A stretch of DNA of 64,000 nt from Protula sp. h YS-2021 (Eukaryota; Annelida; Polychaeta; Sabellida; Serpulidae). The stretch lies in assembly GCA_949752745.1 (NCBI GenBank), contig OX457026.1, forward strand, positions 76,444,775-76,508,774. Direction: 5' to 3'. Made by a program: the position numbers and the translations under genes. The notes under the pieces were generated by a model that was not told the DNA's origin, searched no databases, and was given only the letters and a program-made list of their open reading frames with translations. How positions within the stretch are numbered: position 1 is the first letter of the stretch; each line of letters starts with the position of its first letter. Of the stretch, positions 1-13,500 are shown piece by piece.

Positions 1-59
1 CTCTCATTACTGATTTTTTAACATCACTCCGGAAGGCGTTCATTACAAAGAGGCTGTAC

Positions 60-337
60 TGTAAAATCGTGCGTTATCTACGTGTTTGCCCGAATTCATT
101 TTTACCTTTATCTCTTCAAAGGCATCAGAAATCTGCAGCGATTGCGTTAGGCGTTCGTCGGGGACCTTCCTAATCCTCGGCATGCATGACTTAGGTCGGA
201 GCGGGAGGATCGACGGTACAGGAGGGTGCTGCTGAGGGTGAGAATCGGGTTTCGATTTCATGCTTAGTTGTTGTAGGTATAAAGGGTTGTATTCGGGTTT
301 CACTTTCACCTTTTGTTTTACTAAAAATCGTGGAGCC
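60..337 (-). CDS. RGS22: RGS22 exon at the window edge
   Basis: The acceptor tttttgcag is followed by APRFLVKQKVKV, completing the LYW|APRF junction conserved in RGS22. Further on is ILPLRPKSCMPRI, which matches the family's LLPLRPKSCIPQI. An in-frame stop at about 50 means the exon must end earlier. The best donor is TACA|GTACAG, giving an end at 60 (phase 1). The 5' border is firm and the 3' border is less certain. Confidence 0.8.
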
Positions 338-2229
338 CTGCAAAAAAAAAAGTAAATAAATAAAAGACCAACAAACCAAAACATTTTATATAAAGTAAAG
401 AGCTGAATTTTACGTAGTGCTTGTTGATTGGAGCTAATCAGTTGTATTTCGATTTAAAAGGCGCTATCACTTCCACTGCTTAAAAGAAATATCTATTTTT
501 TTCACCCACAGACGCATCTAATATACATATGTATATCAGAAGTTACTCGACACGTCTTACTTTGACGAGCCAAGATTTTATGTATTAGATTCATCGAAAA
601 TGAAAATACCTGGTGTTATAAATTTTGGGACTTTGAAGTTGTTGAACTGCTCTATTTTGTGGAACGCAGTTTTAACATTTAATGTTTATTTTTGATATCA
701 AAATATAATTAAAGATATCAATAAATCAATGTAGCTATCAAAAATTTATATTTTGCTATCAATAATTGAATCAGAATATCACTTTTACAAACTTGAAAAA
801 TTTTAAGGGAAACACATATTTATATAAAATTTAACGAGTCGTCAATTAAATTTTAGAAGTGAAAACTTGAAATATTGATATCAATAATGACAACATAATT
901 TTTGAGCTCAAAGATTATTGCTTCGTTTTTGTACAGTAAAAAATTAAAAGAAAGATTCTGTATACAAGGACCAGTCATTGTTTTAATCACAGATATGTGC
1001 TTTTGACTTTTTATATACAAATAGACTGATATTTTGATGTCAAAAATTAATTTTGAAGATCAAAAAATCATTTGCAGATTTCAAAATGTAAATTGAAAAT
1101 GTCTCATTCTGAAATAATGATATCTGAAATAAATTCTTGATATCAATAAAAGGAAAATAAAATATTGATCTCAAAATTGAGATTTTGCTGTGAAATATTT
1201 CATTTCTGCTATCAAGAATTGCATTTTTGATCTCTATAAATGCAATTGATCACAAAATCATTTTTGATATCAATAAATATTTCTTGATATCTCTAAACAT
1301 CTATTGATATCAAGAATTATTTTTTGAGATCAAGAATACATTAAGAGATAACAAAAATATACTTACAGATAGCAAAAATTAACTCTTGATATCAAAATTA
1401 ACGTTTTTGAGATCAAAAATTAATTCTTGATATCAAAACATCAATTTTTGAGATAAATAATTTAATTCTTGATATCAATAATTGAAATTCCCTAGTAAAT
1501 GTGAAAATGGCATTCCATAGTTTTTTGATGTCGATTCCGGTGTTTCTATTTTAACGAATTTCCTCTAACAATAAATATATCCCCCTTTTTTTTCATTTCT
1601 TGCCAAAATATCATGACGACAGTTCTCCGGAATTTATAACCCCCCCCTCCACCCTTTCACCGTCCATTGATGATTCAACGAGTTATTTACTATTAGCACG
1701 TGGTACTCTTGATTGCGTCTTGCAGTTAATCAATTGAGACTTGTACGGTGAATTGCATCCTCCACTTCGGTTGACAGATAATAAATCAACAGACTGACAA
1801 CTCCTTCAAAGTAAATAAGTCTACGTACTTTTTTAAAACTAAAATCGTATTTTATTTACCTGTATGGAACAAGAGGTTAGAAATCGCATTTAATTTACCA
1901 GTATAGAACAAGAGGTTAAAAATCATATTTTATTTACCAGTATAGAACAAGAGGTTCAGTGATTTTATTTTGCACGGATTTCAGTCTGGACAATGTCCAC
2001 AATGACGGTTCAACGAGACCGAATCGCTTCTTGGATTCAGGCGACAATTCATACGGCGCACCGCTCTTCTGATATCGCTCTCGCATTGCAACTAGAAAAC
2101 TGCAATTTATCATCAAGAAGACTTCAAATTTCAAAATAAAAAAATCAAATACTTGATAAAAAATCCGAAACTATATTTTTAATACAAAGGATTATTCTAT
2201 GATGTTTTCAAACAGCATGGCATTATTAA

Positions 2230-2272
<43 letters not shown>

Positions 2273-5200
2273 TCTTTCCGTATCCAGGGTATTCGAAGCT
2301 CTGAAGCATCATACTTAGCCAGCTCTGTTTGGTCGGTGATCAGCTTAGCCCTCTCAATGTCCACCCAAAACAGCCAGTTTCTTTCGCCAGGAGAGCCGTG
2401 CAAGAACTTCTTAAATGCATATATTCCCTTCATACTTGTTAAATTGTGCTCCTGCAAAATAACAAAGAATTGTTTTGCATGTACCTCATATCAAAGCCTG
2501 AACTTCCTCATTTTTATATTCAATTTTTAAGACAAATCTGAACGTTTATTTTCAAACGGAATAATAATAATTTACTACAAAGAAATTTAATGATTCACAA
2601 AGGCCTTATATATTGTAACAAGAATATCCAGAGACATTGTGACCAACCGAGATCTAGTGAAGCCAGTATAACTACCACCAAAAATGGCAGTCATATTTTA
2701 AAAACCGGTTACTGAACATTTTTCAAAGACCGGCATTCGCCCAATTTCTGGCGGATATCAGAAAAGTAAATTTCAAGGAGCAATAACGTTGGACTACGTA
2801 CGCCTAAAAAATGAAATCAATTTGACTAAAATTACTTGCAGAACTATTTTCAAAAATTTGATCCCCAAAACATTCAAACGGCGGCATGAGGCCAATTTTT
2901 GGAGGTGTGCAAAGAAACTGAACAGTAATATTCTAAAAGTTCGAAAAAAACCAATCAAACTGCAGCAGGCAATTTTCGATAACCAAAATTTACAATGCCG
3001 CTAATAGGCCAATTTTTCGAAGCTGAAACATCAAGGCAACATTCACACAAAATTTTAATGCCCCCTATTTAGCCAAGTTTTCAAAAGAGGAATGCCTAGT
3101 GAACATTTATAGTAGCAAGGGCGTATGCCCTTGCTACTATTTATACAAAAATTGAAGGCAATTCCAGGGATTTACGGGACGCGGATCTGCGCGTCAATGT
3201 CGCAAAAAAATTGGCCCGGGACGCAAAAAAAAATTTGGGGCTTGCGTCCCAGGGGACGCATAAAATAATCTTTCTTCACACGTGCTACTACAGCTTAAGC
3301 ACTTTCTGCGGTCCTACAAAAACACGATGACCTTTGAGGTTTTTACAGGGCTCGAAATTAACCGTTTTTACCTAATTTCTTGGGGTCCGGCCGAAAATCT
3401 TGGGGCCCAGATAGATATAGGCTGTATATTAGAAAAATGACGATATTCCCATAAATGTAGTTTATTTCTCTTAACTATTCGTACACAAACCGGTAATTCA
3501 AAGTCTTCAGTTTTTCTTTTTATGGTTTTTATTATACTTTGAGTCCGATTGCTTCCCACACCCCTATTTCCTCTTCTGTGAAAATCGTTCATATTGACGA
3601 TTAACATGGGCCTTTCCGAAAAAAAAATCGTTGGGCCCGCCGGGCCCCAAGTCTTAAAAATCGTGGGTCCCGGCAATAACTTATGGGGCCTCAGGACCAA
3701 GGGCCCCGGCTAATTTCGAACCCCGCTTTTGCAAAAATGCAGATTAATGATTCCGTATTCATTTCCCGATTTTGCGTTGTTGTGCAAACTGGCCGTGGTT
3801 ATACCGGTTTCGTCTGTTCCACGTGAAGGAAGATGTTTGGTTTAAAACGCAGTAAAAGCAAACAGACTAAACCCTGAGCGGTTGAACCGTTTAATGTTCA
3901 TTAAACTGTGTGGACCCAGTCATAGAACAATTTGATTTGCCCGACCATGCCAAATTGTTTAACAATACGAAACAGAAGGCCTGGTTAGATGAGCAATCAT
4001 TGCTTTTAGAATTTTCTTGGTTTGGTAACAAAAGATAGTGTGAACTGCAACTGTACGCGTTACCTCTTACCCCCTACCCCTCCAAACACACACACTTTGT
4101 GCTTATTCAAATAAGGGGATACAAACAAATCAGCGTGTAAATTGGGGACGCAAAAAAATCACGGGGGACGCAAAAATATGAAAGCGTGGCGTCCCTGGGA
4201 CACAAAGATTTTTAAGTTGAAGTAAAACCCTGCAATTCGATCAAAATTGTAGGAGAAAACGCATTTCGAAAACTGGCTACGAATTTTTTTTTTTACAAGA
4301 CCACATTTGGCCAATTTTTGGCGGATCGCCAAAAAAGTAACTTTTCAAGAGGACCGCCTAGAGATTATGCAAAATTTGAAGGCAATTCGATCTAAATTTT
4401 GAACATTGGCTGCCGAAAAATGCCCGCCATTTAGCCAATTTTGGTGGATTGCCAAAAGAGAAACTTTCTAAGAGCGGACAAGCAAGGTTCGTGCGGAATT
4501 TTCCTGATCAATTTCCAGGAGTTTTCCAGGAGGTTTTGTGACCATTTCCAATTTCCAGGAGATTTCCAGTTTTTCCAGGAGGCGCACGAACCCTGGGACA
4601 GGCTAGTGAATATTTGTCCAAAATTTGAAGGCAGGTCGATCTAGACTGTGGAAGAAAAAAACAAGTTTGTCCAAGGACAAAGTCCCAGCTTACGAAAAGC
4701 AATAAGACCCAATTCCAGCGTGCATGAGTAAGGGAATTTTCCTGAAAAATTGGGTTTCGAAAGATGAGACGGCAAAGAGCTTATTTAATTTTCCTCGATG
4801 TGCGGTTCGCATTTCGGACCAGTGCGCATGTTTCTTTAGGCTGCGTTGATGCGCGGTTCGCATTTCAGACCACTGCGCATGTCTATTCAACTTACGTCGA
4901 AGCGTAGCTCTTTTTTTCGGACCAGTGCGCATGTTTATTTAAAATGCGTTGATGCGCGGTGCTTATTTTGGACCAGTTCGCATCTTTATTTATCTTCCGT
5001 CGACGCGCAGTTCACATTTCGGACCAATGCGCATGTTTATTTAACTTGCATCGATGCGGAGTACTTAATTTGGACTACTACGAATGTCTATTGAACTTGC
5101 GTCGATGTGCAGTTGTTAAATCTGGCTACAGCGCAAGTTCATTTAACTTGCGTTTATGCGCTGTAGGAGGAGATTCATTTAATTTTTTTTCTTCAAAAAT

Positions 5201-5693
5201 TCCGAAAAAAATTCAAAAGTTTTCCAATTCACTCAAAAAGCACAAGCCGTATGCATCACCCCCTAGAGACGGCTCATATCGGAAATAAATGAAATCTGAT
5301 AAAAACTGTAGGAAGAAATGCATTTTGAATTTTTTTCTTCAAAAATTCTCTCATCGACTGAAAAAGACAGGCCATATTCACGACACCCTAAGCATGCCTC
5401 AGCCACAAAATAAATGATGTTTGATCAAAACTGCAGGAGAAAATGCATTTTGAGGTATTTTCATCAAATTCCCCCCGAAATCAAAAATTCCCAAGTCGAG
5501 TCAAATAGCACAAGCCGTATGCGAAACCTACCTAAGGATGCCTCATAGCAAAAAAATAAATGAAATCGGATAAAAACTGTAGGAGGAAATGCATTTTGAA
5601 GTTTTTCTTCAAAAATTCCCAAAAAATACAGAAATTGTCGGATCGACTAAAAAGAGCAAGTCGTATTCTCAACCCCTTAGGGATGCCTCAAAC

Positions 5694-5736
<43 letters not shown>

Positions 5737-7493
5737 TAGGGGGAAATCCATTTTGAAGTTTTTTTCTTCAAAAACTCCCTAAAAATACAAAAATTGCCCG
5801 ATCGAATGAAAAGCACAAGCCGTTTGCACTCACACCAAAAAGAAATGACATCGAATCAAAATTGTATGAGTAGATGCATTTTGAATTATTTTCGAAATTT
5901 TTGCTTCAAAAATTCCCCAAAAATACAAACTAAAAAAGCACAAGAGGTATGCACGACCCTTTAGGGGTGCCTCATGCCAAAAATAAATGGCATCGGGTCA
6001 AAAATGTAAGAGGAGATACATTTTAAAATTTCTTTAAAAATTCGCCAGAAATTCAAAAATCACCCGATCGACTAAAAAAGCACAAGCCCTATGCACGACC
6101 GCTTAGGAAATCCTCACACCAAAAATAAATGACATCGAATCAAAATTGTAGGAGTAGATGCATTTTTTTGCTTTTTTTGCTTAAAAAAATCCCCAAAAAT
6201 ACAAAAATTGTCCGATCGAATAAAAAAGCACAAGCCGTATGCACGACCCTTTAGGGGTGCCTCATACCAAAAATAAATGACATCGGGTCAAAAATGTAGG
6301 AGGAGATACATTTTTAATTTTTTTCTTTAAAAATTCGCCAAAAATTCAAAAATCACCCGATCAACTAGAAAAGCACAAGCCGTATGCAGGACCCCTTGGG
6401 GATGCCTCACACCAAAAATAAATGAAATCGGATTAAAATTGTAGGAGGAGATGCATTTTGAAACAAAGTTTACAGCGAACTAACTAAATAACTAACTAGC
6501 GGACGCCACCCGCAAACCGATAGGAATACCCCAGCTTACGTGTAACGTAAGCTGGGCTAAAAAAACCTTTGGAAATTGGCTACCAAGGAAATATAAACTG
6601 CGCCCCCTCCCAAATTTAGCCAATTTTTGGCAGATCAACAAAAAAGTAATTTTTAAGAGAGAATCATCTACGGAACAATCGTTCAAAATTGGAAAGAAAC
6701 CCGATGAAAAGCATTCTGAAAATTGTGCGCTATTTTTTTTTTAACGCCCTCCCCCCCTCCCTCCATTTAGCCAGCTTTTGGCGGACCACAAAAAATAAAA
6801 AGGAATATTTTTAAAAGCGGACCGCCTCGTGAACATTTATGCAAAATTTCAAGTCAATTCGATCTTAATTGTGGGTAAAAACTTTGGAAAATATGCTACC
6901 AAAAAATCTTAAAATGCCCCTTTATGTGGCCAATTTTTGGCGGATTGCCAAGAAGAAAAAGCCTTTGTAACGTACCACCGTAGGAAATAAATTGGCAAGT
7001 GGAAAGTATTTGGTAACAATACGTATACGTAGAAAGAAAGAAAAAATCATTTAAGCTGCTAAAGAAGAAACTGGGGAATAAATAAAGGCAAGAGTAGGGA
7101 AAAAGAAAAGGAGACATGATTCGATCAGTCGCCTTTTACGATCTGCACGAATCAGACGGTGGTGGGCTTATTCAACAACCGACCCACAGGCACATGACTC
7201 GCGAGTACACCGAGTACTAAAAATTACTCGAGTAATAGTAAGCCTCGGCTCTCTCCCGAGTACTCGCATACTCGTTGCAGCCCTAAATCTGATCAAAACT
7301 GAGGGAGAACAAATGTTTTAAGTAAAAGTTTACATACCTACCACACATATACGTACACACAGACGACGAATACCCCCATCAACTGATGTCATAAGACCAG
7401 CCCGACGAAGTCGGCTGGTCTAAAAAGCGAGGATCTCGGTAAAATATACAGTATTTTGGTAAAACATATTCAATGGCCGCAACCCACGCACAA

Positions 7494-7529
<36 letters not shown>

Positions 7530-10500
7530 GAGAACACTGCAATAAAACGTCCAATTCATTCATATACTGTATTATCTTCACCATGTGGCAAAAATGTTAT
7601 CAGACTGCATAAAATTAGGGTAAGATTTCTAGTCCCGTGAGGCCTAATCTTTTTACACCATACGGACTTCGGGTAAGAGAAAACCTATAAAGGCTCTATT
7701 TCAAATGAACGCAGATTAATGGCATCGGATCCAATAACTTGTGTTTGAGACTCGGATCAATAGATCGATAGAAATTATAGGTCGATGTTTTTGCCAGTTC
7801 AATAGAGTTTATGTGTTTGCTTTGTAAGATTTTACAAGCCAGTGATTCAAAAAGTTCCCCTTACTTAGCACGCAAACATTATTTTTCTGCGGTGAACTTA
7901 TTTTACAAACTAAGGGTTGAATGAAATGAGTAAAATCGAAATGTGGGTTTTGCCTCACAAATGTGGAAATTTTCTAAAAAGATGTACCCGCACCTCTTGT
8001 TTCCGATTCCTTCTCCGCGCAGCTTTCTTACTGCTAACCACACCCACCACATCTCCCTCCCTTCCTCTGTTTCCCGCGCGCGCGATAAAAGTAGAGCTGG
8101 CACGCCACTTTCAATTTCGACAAACCCGATATCGTTTTGACATGTAAATCTGACGCCCTGGTAACTACCGACCAACCGGAGGGGATTATAAATGCCGTTG
8201 GGTTCTTCCAGCCCCTTCAATTACCGTCGCGCAATCGTGCACTTAATAAGCAACTGTAAGTGACTTAATTGCAAAGTAATCCAGACACGTTCTGTCAACA
8301 TTACACCACCCAACAAGCTAACAAGCAACACAAGCCAACCAACACACAAAATAAGGTGTTTTTACATTATTTTTCGGGGAGAAATCACTTGCAAAATCTT
8401 TTGAAAATGTTGCCGCGACAAACCGATATTCTGTGAGATTGTGAGATTTAACAATCGAAGCGAACTTCCAAGTTAAATCACGTCAGCCATCGCTTATATT
8501 GTGGATTACAGACTCAAACAATTCGTGAAAGAAGCACTTGCATTAATTACTGCGGTGTGTTACCTTTGGCTCAAGGCGCCAGCCTGTGGGCAAAACAACC
8601 TAAATATATGCAAATCAGAAAACAGGTTATGTAGAAAAACAAAAACAGAAAACTGTCTTCGGACACTGTTGCGAGCCAGTTTTTTTATAATGTAATATCA
8701 TTTTGAATTAGTAAAATATAAACATGACAGCGATGGCGAGTACAGGCATAAAACACGACTCTGGAAAAACACTCAAGCTCATGCAAAATTTTATGAGTTT
8801 CCAAAAGGCAATTTGGGAACTGCCCTGGGTTTATACAGCAGAAGCATGTTACGCCAGAGAGGTCTGAACTACCATAATGTGTTCAGAATAATCGCCATTC
8901 GGATAAACCGATATCAGAGAGCTTATAAAAAGCTCCCTGCCGATATTCGCTTGTCATTAAGTTCATCCACCAATTTGGCTTTCTCAACATTCTTTATTAT
9001 GTCTTATACACAAGTCAAAGCTTGAGATGAGTGTATTTTCTTTACTAGCCATATTATGTTTTCAATCGGGAGTTTTAAAATTTATTTTCCACTGATGAAA
9101 TTTTTAAACTAACAAGTTTGTCCAAGGACAAAGTCCCAGCTTACGAAAAGCAATAAGACCAATTCCAGCGTGCATGAGCAAGGGAATTTCCTTGAAAAAT
9201 TGGGCTTAAAAAGATGAGACGGCAAAGAGCTTGTTCAATAATTAATTTAGCACCCTACCAGAACATAGACCGATAAATGCATACAAAGATTTCTTTCCCG
9301 AAAAAATGGGAAACAGATTTTTTGTATCTCTTGTAGACTGGATAGTCTGATATAGATACCTTCAAACAACGCTCACATTTCGTAGCAGTGCGCATATTTA
9401 TGTAACTTGCCTCGATGCGCGGTTCCTATTCAGACAAGTGCGCATGTTTGTTTAATTTGCGTTGATGCGCGGCTCTCATTTTGGAACAGTGCACATGTTT
9501 ATTCAACTTGCGTTGATGTGCGGTTCGCATTTCGGACCAGCGTCCATGTTTTTTGTTTTTTTTTACCATGTGTTGCTGTGCGGTTCTTATTTCGGATCAG
9601 TGCGCATGTTTACTTAACTTGCGTCGATGCGCGGTTCTTATTCCAGACCAATGCGCATGTTTATTTTACTTGTGATGATGAGCGGTACTTATTTTGGACA
9701 AGTGCACAAGTTTCCTTAGGTTGCCTTGATGCGCGGTTCGCATTTCGGACCAGTTTGCATGTTTATTTAACTTACGTTGATGCACGGTGCTTATTTTGGA
9801 CGTGTGCATATGTTTATTTAACTTGCGTTGGTGCGCGGTGCTTATTTTGGACTAGATCGCATGTTTATTCAACTTCCGTCCATGCGCGGTTCGCATTTCC
9901 GGCCATTGCCCATGTTTATTTAACTTGTGTTGATGCGTAGTTCTCATTTCAGACCAGTGCGCATGTTTCTTTGGGTTGCGTTGATGCGCGGTTCTTTTTT
10001 CGGACCAGGGCGCATATTTATTTAACTTGCGTTGATGCGTGGTTCGAATTTCGGACCAGTGCGCATGTTTATTTAACTTGCCTCGATGTGCGGTTCGCAT
10101 TTCCGACCAGTGCGCATGTTTCTTTGCGTTGCGTTGATGCGCGGTTTTGCATTTCGGACCAGTGCGCATATCTATTCAACTTGCGTCGATGCGTAGTTTT
10201 TTTCGGACCAGTGCGCATGTTTACTTAATTTGCGTTGTTGCGCGGTGCTTATTTTCGACCAGTTCGCATGTTGATTTATCTTCCGTCGATGCGCGGTTCA
10301 CATTTCGGACCAAGGCGCATGTTTATTTAACTTGCATCGATGCGCAGTGCTTAATTTGGACTACTGCGAATGTTTATTTAACTTGCGTCCATGTGAGGTT
10401 GTTAAATATGACTTTTGCGCAAGTTCATTGAACTTGCGTTTATGTGGTGTAGGAGGAGATTCATTTATTTTTTTTTCTTCAAAAATTCCGAAAAAAAATT

Positions 10501-13500
10501 CAAAAGTTTTCCAATTCACTCAAAAAGCACAAGCCGTATACATGACCCCTTAGAGACGGCTCATATCAAAAATAAATGAAATCTGATAAAAACTGTAGGA
10601 GGAAATGCATTTTGAATTTTTTTCTTCAAAAATTCCCTGATCGACTCGAAAAGCACAAGCCGTATTTACGACACCCTAAGCATGCCTCAGCCCCCAAAGA
10701 AATAATGTCTGATCAAAACTGCAGGAGAAGATGCATTTTGAGGAATTTTCATAAAAAATTCCCCCCGAAATCAAAAATTCCCAAGTCGAGTCAAATAGCA
10801 CAAGCCGTATGCCCGACCCACCTAAGGATGCCTCATACCAAAAATAAATGACATCGGATCAAAAATGTAGGAGGAGATACATTTTAAAATTTTTTCTTTC
10901 AAAATTCTCCAAAAATTCAAAAATCACCCGATCGACTAGAAAAGCACAAGCCGTATGCAGGACCCCTTAGGGATGCCTCACACCAAAAATAAATGACATC
11001 GGATCAAAATTGTAGGAGGAGATGCATTTTGAAACAAAGTTTACTAAATAAACAACTAACTAACTAACTAACGGACGCCATCCGCAGACCGATAGGAATA
11101 CCCCAGCTTACGTGTAACGTAAGCTGGGCTAAAAAGGTGATATTAGAACGGGGAATGGGGTATAGCGAAAATCTGCGGGAACTTTCCCTACTCCGTCCAA
11201 AATAATGAAGGGGGGGAGGGGTTCGTCTGGCTGATATCCCGGAGGGGGGGGGGGGGGCACTTTTCTCCAGGATTCAGGTAGGACAAAATGCAGCTTTAAA
11301 ACTTTTCTTAGCAACCCTCCTCCCCCCCAACCGCCATACTTCCGTCATCAAACTCTGCGACACCATCCCTGTGCTGCAATCTCAGCCCCTAGGCCCATTA
11401 TGCGTTCGACTGGTAATCCCTCACATATATCTTATCCCACTCCTATCCCAAATCAGTTTCTGAATGTCAAATTCTACTGCATATCTTCATGACTCAGTGA
11501 AAGTTGTAGGATAAATCTCTCAGCTTGGGTCTACGACACGGTTTTCCGCCTGCGGAAACCAGGTCCAGACTTTTATTGAGAAATCTATGCTGTTCCCCTT
11601 TCCTTCTCTTTGGTCTTACTTTAACGCAATAGCCCATAGGAAATGTTTTTGTTTGGGCCGCAAGTATTGAAAAAGGAATCTAACAAGTAGTAAGATTAAC
11701 ACGCAGACAGAAACCATATCTCTTGTTCTTGCTGGCCTTTACGGACTTACTAATCAGAAATTACTACGCGTAATGTGACTAAGTAACTAATTTTACTGAA
11801 CCTGCAGATACAACTAGACAGCTATTTTTCTTTATTAGCAGAAGAGATTTTTTTATAAAAGCTCAGTTACCGGAAAAATAAAATACAAATACGTTCAACT
11901 TATAAAGCGAATTTCTTTATTTACCTCTGGACCTAGTTTCACTGAGTTTTGTTATGGGGAAGCGGGTTTAGATCCAGAATGAAAAATTTATCCACTAGCC
12001 GCATAACTATGCTAAGTGAGAATGCTAGAATGGATGTGAGATTCGTTTTTTTGTTTTTTTTTTGGTTTTTTTTTTTACTTTTTTTTCAATGATGTACACA
12101 GAAGACACTGATTTTTTCCAACATCACGACTATTCAAGTATAGCTACATTTTTTGTTTTCGAGTTTGAATCCGGTTTCAAAGCTCCCCAGCCGGTAACAA
12201 TTATATGAACACTTGCGTTTTCAACGAAAAATATGGAGCGTACCAAAAAAATAACAAAGCAGACAGTTCTGGGAACAGTTGTGCAATATATTCGCTCTAC
12301 TTTCAATAACCCTTAACCCGAAAACTAACATTAGTTCTAGGTAATTGGTCTACATATTTGTCTACATATATAAATATATGCAGGAAATCTGTGTAATCAG
12401 GGATTTCACGTAATCCCTAGGGAATCAGTGTAATGGACAAATTATTAGAACTTTTCAACATTTTTAACAAAAAATATTGTGTAAAAGGGGAGATTGGCGA
12501 AATGCTGTAGTATAGCAAGAATCGGAATACGAAGTGGAAACAGTATCCAAAATATCAGACACAAAATGTAATGATACTTTTATTAAATGCCACTTTTTCA
12601 ATACGACCAAAAATCCACTATTTTAAACAGTTGACACGGTAGTTGAGTGATAATTTTTGCAAAATTATTCCTTAATAAACTGAAAGTTCAAAACCTGTAT
12701 CGTTTTATTGTACTTGTTCACTGAGAGTAAATAAATTATGAAACAAAGCTTAAACTTTGAACTCTTCAGTCATTACACGAACTCCCTAGCGATTACGTGA
12801 AATCCCTGATTACACAAAATCCCTGTAACATATATGTAATTTCTTCTTTAAATGCTTTTAAAATCACATACCTTTGGTTTGTTTTTCCTGAAGAAATCGT
12901 CCATATCTTCTTCATAATCTTCGTCAGAGTTTAAAACCGAATCCTCGTCACTTGAATGCTCTCCTAAAATCGTCGACTTCACATCAGATTCCAATTTCTT
13001 TTCGTCAGATTCTGTACTCTTTTTCTCACCCTCATTATCTTTAAAAGTAAATTCTAAACTATCCAACTCATGTGCTGATAGGTGAGACAATTGCTTTTGA
13101 TCTTTCATTAAATTTTGAATATCCTGTCGTCGATTAATCTCTTCGGCGCTTAAGCCAGTGACTTCGGACAAAGCGCTCCGTAAAACAGTGGCCACAATGA
13201 CATTGCCTAAATCGTCCAAATTTCTAAACACCACAGCTTTCTCGCTCGTTCCGTTCGTCTGCGTATCGTCCTTGACACTGCCCTCGGTGGACACTGACAC
13301 GTGATCTTCTTCAATGCCAAGGTCTTCTGTGCTGGCGGAAGCGCTGTCCGATTTATCCGCAGGCGGTGTGGGAGCTCGGGGAGTGGCATACGCCCTGCCA
13401 CTCTTCCGGTGGGGTGCAACAGCGCATACTTGATCCGAAGGGCGTGGTCCAGAGGGCAGTTTTGGGCCAGGGTCAAATAAATCCCCTCCTAACGGAATAT

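Larger units (their letters stand above)
4661..6560 (+). mobile_element. Hairpin-capped satellite element A, copy 1 (pearl/Helentron-like)
   Basis: The start is acaagtttgtccaaggaca followed by gtcccagcttacg. The end is a perfect 11-bp hairpin, CCCAGCTTACG-tgtaa-CGTAAGCTGGG (6530-6556). The 5' motif is therefore repeated in the 3' hairpin. The core holds about seven 51-bp units (4787-5165), then about nine units of roughly 143 bp (5165-6480). There is no coding capacity. Pearl elements of bivalves and Helentron-derived nonautonomous elements have this plan; assignment to them is inferred. Confidence 0.65.
9111..11130 (+). mobile_element. Hairpin-capped satellite element A, copy 2
   Basis: The same start (aacaagtttgtccaaggac, then gtcccagcttacg) and the same 3' hairpin (11102-11128) as copy 1, in the same orientation, 4.45 kb away. 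The core here has about 21 units of 51 bp (9365-10445) but only about four of the 143-bp type (10445-11040). Confidence 0.65.

Noticed and set aside
2272..2314. Longer version of the RGS22 RGS-like exon reading into the ATT repeat, or an AT-AC intron
   Set aside because: The upstream GTATGA donor restores phase and gives a gap-free family alignment; no exotic intron is needed.
4787..11040. CRISPR array
   Set aside because: Units are contiguous and diverged with no unique spacers, in a eukaryotic genome.
11618..11677. 60-nt open stretch bordered by ag and GTAAGA as the missing RGS22 exon
   Set aside because: Phase fits, but the sequence has no likeness to the family.
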